Shown piece by piece: positions 61,001 through 64,000 of a DNA stretch of 64,000 nt; position 1 is the stretch's first letter, and each line of letters opens with the position of its first letter. The stretch is from Rhyacichthys aspro (taxonomy: Eukaryota > Chordata > Actinopteri > Gobiiformes > Rhyacichthyidae): contig CM072151.1 of NCBI GenBank assembly GCA_036850595.1, positions 17,709,307 through 17,773,306 of the forward strand. Reading direction: 5' to 3'. Both the position numbers and the translations under genes were made by a program. The notes beneath the pieces were generated by a model. It had not been told where the DNA came from. It ran no database searches and worked only from the letters and a program-made list of their open reading frames with translations.

Positions 61001-64000
61001 TGTGTTGCAGGGGTTGGCTTCGACAGAGATGCTAGTGTGCGCTGCTCGCTCGTTCACTCGCAGTCTGTGCTTCAGAGGAGGAGGAAGCTGAGGAGACGAA
61101 GGACTGTGGCCGGCATTCCCAGACAGGTGCAGCAAGAGTTAGGTATGTAGCCCAACACACACAAACACCCATAATGGCACTCGTTAATTAATTAGATGTT
61201 TGCTGTAGGGACATTAGTGCAAGAAGAAAACACAAATGCTACTTATGTCAGTTTGCTGCAACAGAAACTGAAAAAAAAACCACATACATAAAAAATAGAT
61301 GATTGGTCCACTTTTCTTTCCGCTAAACTCTTTACCACGAGGCATCTGAATGTTCTTTTAGACTACATGTAATTAATATTTTTGACATGAAAAGCAAGCA
61401 ATTGCTTTCGAACATACTAACTTCTGAAAAATGCAGCGTATACAGCAAATTGCAGAAGCAGCCGTAGTTTTGCTTGGTCATCAGAAATGTGTCTTTGACG
61501 TAGGCTGAGTTAGGAGTTATTTGGGGCATCTTTTAACATATTTCTTGTGCTTACAGCGTTCTTTTCCTCGCCAGACTCTGACGACTCTCCAGGCTCTCGA
61601 GAGCGGACTGTGATTGTGCATGCCAGTGCGGACATCGCTCCCTCTACAGAGGAACTGTCCAGTCATTTAAATACCAGAGACTCAGGTTGTCAGACGGAGG
61701 ATTTTCTGATCTCAGGAGCTCCATCTTGGAGGCGCATCAGGGCCCAGAGAGGTCAGGCACTGTCTCTTTCCTACTCTGCGGGCAACATCACCTCCCTGCA
61801 GGACAGCACTGACAACATGTTCGCTGGTTCCATGACCGCGCACCTGCGCACTCGGAGTCTCCCCAGGGACCCCAGCCACCTGCTGGACAATGGCCACAAT
61901 GACAGCGACGAGGAGCTGTCACCATTTGACGCCGAGGACTTCCTCTCTGGAGCTGGGGAGTTACGACTAAAAAATGAAGGCGAGAGCACAGATCATCAGG
62001 CTTTGCCAGGTCTAAAGTACAAGCAGCTGTCGGACAGTCCAGAGCGCAGCTGGATGGACCGGACCCACTCACAGCTGCCCAGGAAAAGTGAGATGGGCAG
62101 CTGCGAGATCTCATCCAGCTCAGACACATTCAGCAGTCCTGTCCACTCTGTCTCGGCTGCGGGAGTGCTGGGCAGCCAGATGGACCACAAAGATGACCAC
62201 CAGTCCTCGAGTGGGAACTGGAGCGGCAGCAGCTCTACTTGCCCCTCCCAGACTTCAGAGACTATCCCCCCGGCTGCTTCTCCCCCACTGACCGGCTCCT
62301 CTCACTGTGACTCAGAGCTGTCCCTGAATGCAGGCACGCACCACCCAGAAGACCACCTGCTGGACCACTACCAGGGCCTGAGGATGCAACGGGCCGGCTC
62401 CTTCTCCTCCACCGCCATGGATATCCTGGAGGAAGTGGGGGTGGGCACGCCTGTGGGGAGCGAGTGGGGCTATCCTCAGGCTGACAACCCCTGTCCTCAG
62501 GACTTCAGCCCCGAGCCCAACAGAGAGAGCAGCCTGGACTGTCCCAGCTACACCAGCATGGCCACGTGTGAGAGCAGCTACTCGGACAAGCCTCCGTCAG
62601 AGAAGGCCGACACTGTGTCACACTACTCTGTGGACACGGAGGGCTACTACACCTCCATGCATTTTGACTGTGGTCTGAAAGGCAGCAAGAGCTTCACCTA
62701 CAATAACTATGCAGCTTCTGACTGCAGCATCTCTGATGTCAGCGGTCACATGACCCTCGGGAGACGGTGCTTGTCTCTGAGAAAAAAGAAAGCCAAGCCG
62801 TGTCCTCCGAAGAGGAGCTCTTCCCTAAGAAAAATATGCAGTGAGGAGAATCTCCCTGAAAAGAACGAACCAAAGATCAGCTGTGGACAGCAGCTGTCAC
62901 TGTCTTCCAAGGAGCGGAAACTGCAGCTGGCCTTGTCCAGCTCCTCAGGGCACATAGAAAACTTAAGCAGGGAGCCTCTCGAGGTGTGGGACGGCACGAG
63001 TGATCTGCCTGACCTCGGCGTGTTTAGTTCCACAGACGCACATTCGTTTAAAGATGAAGGTGTAGTACAGTCGGACTACGCAGATCTGTGGCTTCTTAAT
63101 GATTTAAAATCCAGTGATGCTTACAGATCATTGTCCAACTCCAGCACAGCGACCGGCACCACTGTCATTGAATGCATGAAGTCACAGGAGAGCTCCGAAT
63201 CCCAAACATCGCAGTCTGGATCTAGAGCTACCACGCCTTCACTGCCATCAGTGGAGGGAGATTTCAAACTGACCTCTCCAGAGAAGCTGGCTGGACTGGC
63301 TAGTCCATCTAGTGGCTACTCCAGTCAGTCAGAAACTCCCACCTCCTCCATCCCTTCTGCTTTCTTTCCAGGGCCAATGTCACCAGCCTGCGGCAAAAGA
63401 AAGCCCAAAGTCCCAGAGAGAAAGTCATCTCTGACATCACTGTCTTTTAAAAATGCTGCATCAAAGAAGGATCTTGAATTACCAGTAATTCCGCCATCAC
63501 ATCTGGATCTAAGTGTCCTTAACAATAACAACAAAGCTGCAGTTTACAGGACACAAATTCTCCACCAAAACAAACACAAACTGTCTGGCAAACCTGCAGC
63601 GCGATCTAAAGGTGAGGCGTATGACGTGCATCCCATGTCCATCACGCCCTCAGTGCTGCATTCAGTCCAGCTCAAATCCATTAGCAGAGAGCATGAAGGG
63701 AGCCTGGATGACAACACACTAGATTCTACATTGGTGGATCCCACTATGAACTCAACTCTCTCTACTTCCACTGAGCTCTGTAGCTCCCTTTTGTCAAGCT
63801 CTGAACCCACACCGAAGCAGTCGTGTGAATCCGTGTTTACCTCAAATGAAGAGCTCACAGACGTGTATGGTGGGGTACAAAGTCAGGACAAAGAGGCTTC
63901 AGCTTCTGTAGAGAGCATGACAGCAGCCAGTTTGCATTTAGAGCCATCATCCGAGCAGACTGAGGAAGAAATGATCAGGGAATCAGAACCATGTGTACTC
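15725..64000 (+). CDS. nhs: nhs (Nance-Horan syndrome protein), 7 exons joined, 3'-truncated by window end
   Basis: NHS-family proteins regulate the actin cytoskeleton. The N-terminal WAVE-homology domain interacts with Abi/WAVE-complex components at cell edges and junctions. Human NHS loss causes X-linked cataract with dental anomalies. Seven exons join in phase into 1,127 codons, open to the last base; human NHS is about 1,630-1,651 residues, so roughly two thirds is seen. The WAVE-homology region spans residues 1 to about 145: MPFAKRLVEP at the N-terminus, LRQLSDLAKHACSIFQELE at 42-60, and APWHQQRNVF with LHRQA in exon 2. QTNWTKALPLPTPEE lies at 241-255 and a basic cluster (RRRKLRRRR, 297-305) may be an NLS. 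Further on, SSSGNWSGSSSTCPSQTSET, DTEGYYTSMHFDCGLKG, YADLWLLNDLKS, SPSSGYSSQSETPTSS and KPKVPERKSSL are all NHS-family blocks. The MPFAKR-type exon 1 and the neighbouring reps2 favour nhs over nhsl1. Which teleost paralogue (nhsa or nhsb) cannot be told. Confidence 0.95.
28246..28300. repeat. fragment of a dispersed fish repeat (AACCAGGAAAGTCCCATTGA type)
   Basis: The words atttatttaaccaggaaagt and cccattgagattaaaaacct reproduce a motif I know to recur widely in fish and amphibian genomes, usually followed by CTCTTTTTCAAG. Its transposon family is not certain to me. The fragment is short and flanked by A/T-rich low-complexity DNA. Confidence 0.6.
37629..38345 (+). promoter_or_regulatory. candidate internal promoter/regulatory island in nhs intron 1
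   Basis: Within AT-rich intron this stretch has a TATAAA at 37629-37634 and then, about 100 bases later, a consensus splice donor (gtgagtg at 37762) preceded by CpG-containing sequence. Further on are a C-rich tract (about 38189-38235), an inverted CCAAT box (ATTGG, 38274-38278) and a direct one (CCAAT, 38301-38305) 27 bases apart. Paired NF-Y-type sites of this kind are common in promoters. No coding exon or transcript is demonstrated; this is inference from motif clustering. Confidence 0.25.
42283..42312 (+). repeat. 10-bp tandem repeat, three copies
   Basis: Two exact copies of ggtgtatcct (42283-42302) followed by ggtatatcct (42303-42312). Short minisatellite-like array within nhs intron 1. 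Confidence 0.85.
43360..44185. mobile_element. non-autonomous hAT-type DNA transposon with target-site duplication
   Basis: The element begins caggggtgacaaactcattt and ends gtcttgacaagcctg. The reverse complement of the end (caggcttgtcaagacc) matches the start at 11 of 16 positions, consistent with diverged terminal inverted repeats of the CAGGGGTGTCAAACTC class. It is flanked by 8-bp direct repeats, agctaaat (43352-43359) and ggctaaat (44186-44193), identical at 7 of 8 positions; 8-bp duplications are typical of hAT insertion. Internal words ggggccacatacagcccaat, gatctcaagtgggctgga and ttttagtgca are those of a widespread fish repeat. At 826 bp with no transposase frame it is non-autonomous. 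Confidence 0.85.
51011..51173. promoter_or_regulatory. small CpG-rich island in nhs intron 1
   Basis: I count 19 CpG dinucleotides in 163 bases, including gacggccgcgcgcc, gacgccgcgcgatcgctgtcgg and ccgtacggcgctcctcgcgg, against an AT-rich, CpG-poor surrounding intron. A frame stays open across it (51,032-51,493), but splicing nhs exon 1 to the nearby acceptor at 50,998 would hit a stop after 13 codons, so a coding role is not supported. It could be an enhancer or alternative promoter. Confidence 0.3.
53831..53887 (+). other. G-quadruplex-forming candidate
   Basis: Seven runs of three or more G occur in 57 bases, among them gcgggacaggggacaaggga and caagggggtgggggag, giving many ways to satisfy G3+N1-7 four times on the + strand. 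It lies about 2.8 kb upstream of nhs exon 2. Folding is predicted from sequence only. Confidence 0.6.
56679..56831 (+). CDS. nhs: nhs exon 2: WAVE-homology domain, second part
   Basis: Acceptor tcttccgacag, donor gtgagc at 56832. Encodes VSNLDVESKLTTHYQAPWHQ then QRNVFYPNTRPECVVELHRQ and ANFSLWALHR. VSNLDVESKL and APWHQQRN are the strongest NHS/NHSL signature. Phase 1 at both ends. Confidence 0.97.
57631..57764 (+). CDS. nhs: nhs exon 3
   Basis: Acceptor gccctttcccag, donor gtgaga at 57765. Encodes RRSDSRERRVTISISALPPM then PMYPSPDIVKK and HEKRCSNLTT. The SxRR followed by SISALPPMPxYP pattern matches vertebrate NHS. Phase 1 in, 0 out. Introns 56832-57630 and 57765-58201 show no further exon. 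Confidence 0.9.
58202..58264 (+). CDS. nhs: nhs exon 4: 63-nt symmetric exon
   Basis: Acceptor ccataattcag, donor gtacag at 58265. Exactly 21 codons, phase 0-0, encoding FESTRSSSPTECCRFSPWSR and K. TRSxSPTECC followed by PWSRK is conserved in mammalian NHS. Because both ends are phase 0, isoforms with and without it keep the frame. Confidence 0.93.
58265..59823 (+). other. nhs: nhs intron 4 (1.56 kb)
   Basis: It contains a 156-codon open frame (58,672-59,142) that I reject as an exon: it has no NHS-like sequence, and the acceptor-like site at 59,059 leads to an immediate in-frame stop in the phase-0 frame required here. Otherwise T-rich tracts only. Confidence 0.7.
59824..60016 (+). CDS. nhs: nhs exon 5: TNW-KALPLPTPEE block
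   Basis: Acceptor atctgttgcag, donor gtaaat at 60017. Encodes AASHDPDADGVALGHR then NIPTTLDKQTNWTKALPLPT, PEERMKSSSQ and CVIPINVTG. This block is nearly invariant across the NHS family. The following intron (60017-61010) shows nothing further. Confidence 0.97.
61011..61142 (+). CDS. nhs: nhs exon 6: basic cluster
   Basis: Acceptor gtgttgcag, donor gtatgt at 61143. Encodes GVGFDRDASVRCSLVHSQSV then LQRRRKLRRRRTVAGIPRQV and QQEL. The RRRKLRRRR run is a likely monopartite nuclear-localisation-type signal. Phase 1 at both ends. Confidence 0.96.
61575..64000 (+). CDS. nhs: nhs giant exon 7, open to window end
   Basis: After the acceptor tcctcgccag the frame is open for 2,426 bases. Blocks in order: DSDDSPGSRERTVIVHASAD; TRDSGCQTEDFLISGAPSWR; SYSAGNITSLQDS; DHQSSSGNWSGSSSTCPSQT; SDKPPSEKADTVSHYSVDTE; GYYTSMHFDCGLKG; AKPCPPKRSSSLRK (likely SH3 ligand); YADLWLLNDLKSSDAYRSLS; SPEKLAGLASPSSGYSSQSE; GKRKPKVPERKSSL; and DLELPVIPPSHLDLSVL. 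An alternative acceptor at 61557 would add six residues (AFFSSP). The last part of this exon and the C-terminal exon(s) lie beyond 64,000. Confidence 0.97.

Overview
This is vertebrate genomic DNA, most likely from a teleost fish. The coding sequence is split into short exons with GT-AG introns. Most introns are small, and they carry several dispersed repeats of types common in fish genomes. There are no operons, ribosome binding sites, CRISPR arrays or phage-like modules. Two protein-coding genes lie head-to-tail on the + strand and account for essentially all coding DNA that can be supported.

Positions 1 to about 13,140 hold the 3' part of reps2 (RalBP1-associated Eps15-homology protein 2, POB1). 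I could chain 18 exons with matching splice phases into a 599-residue open frame, 1,800 nt including the stop. It covers the second half of the first EH domain, a complete second EH domain with an EF-hand loop, two proline-rich SH3-ligand motifs and the C-terminal RalBP1-binding coiled coil. The start codon and first exon(s) are upstream of the window. The 3'UTR probably ends just after an AATAAA at 13,122.

Positions 13,146 to 15,480 are intergenic. From about 15,480 to the window end lies nhs (Nance-Horan syndrome protein, a WAVE-homology-domain actin regulator). Exon 1 has a well-defined start at 15,725. A 40.7-kb first intron follows (16,005-56,678). Exons 2-6 are compact (56,679-61,142), and a giant exon runs open to the last base (61,575-64,000). 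All seven exons join in phase to give 1,127 codons; the C-terminal part lies outside the window. In humans REPS2 and NHS are neighbours on Xp22, so this is conserved synteny. The gene order and the exon 1 type argue for nhs rather than nhsl1 or nhsl2.

The large nhs intron holds a well-delimited hAT-type non-autonomous transposon with target-site duplication (43,360-44,185) and a conserved-looking fish repeat at 28,246. It also has two GC/CpG-rich islands that could be internal promoters or enhancers (37.6-38.4 kb and 51.0-51.2 kb) and a strong G-quadruplex candidate (53,831-53,887). Two antisense ORFs there deserve a homology search. REPS2 acts in EGF-receptor endocytosis with Ral/RalBP1, and NHS acts in WAVE/Abi-dependent actin remodelling. 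Their adjacency is ancestral linkage; nothing here shows co-regulation.

I did not find a clearly novel multi-gene system. The most checkable observations are splicing options in nhs (a 63-nt symmetric exon and an 18-nt tandem acceptor), overlapping upstream ATGs before the nhs start, and one single-pass-membrane microprotein candidate.
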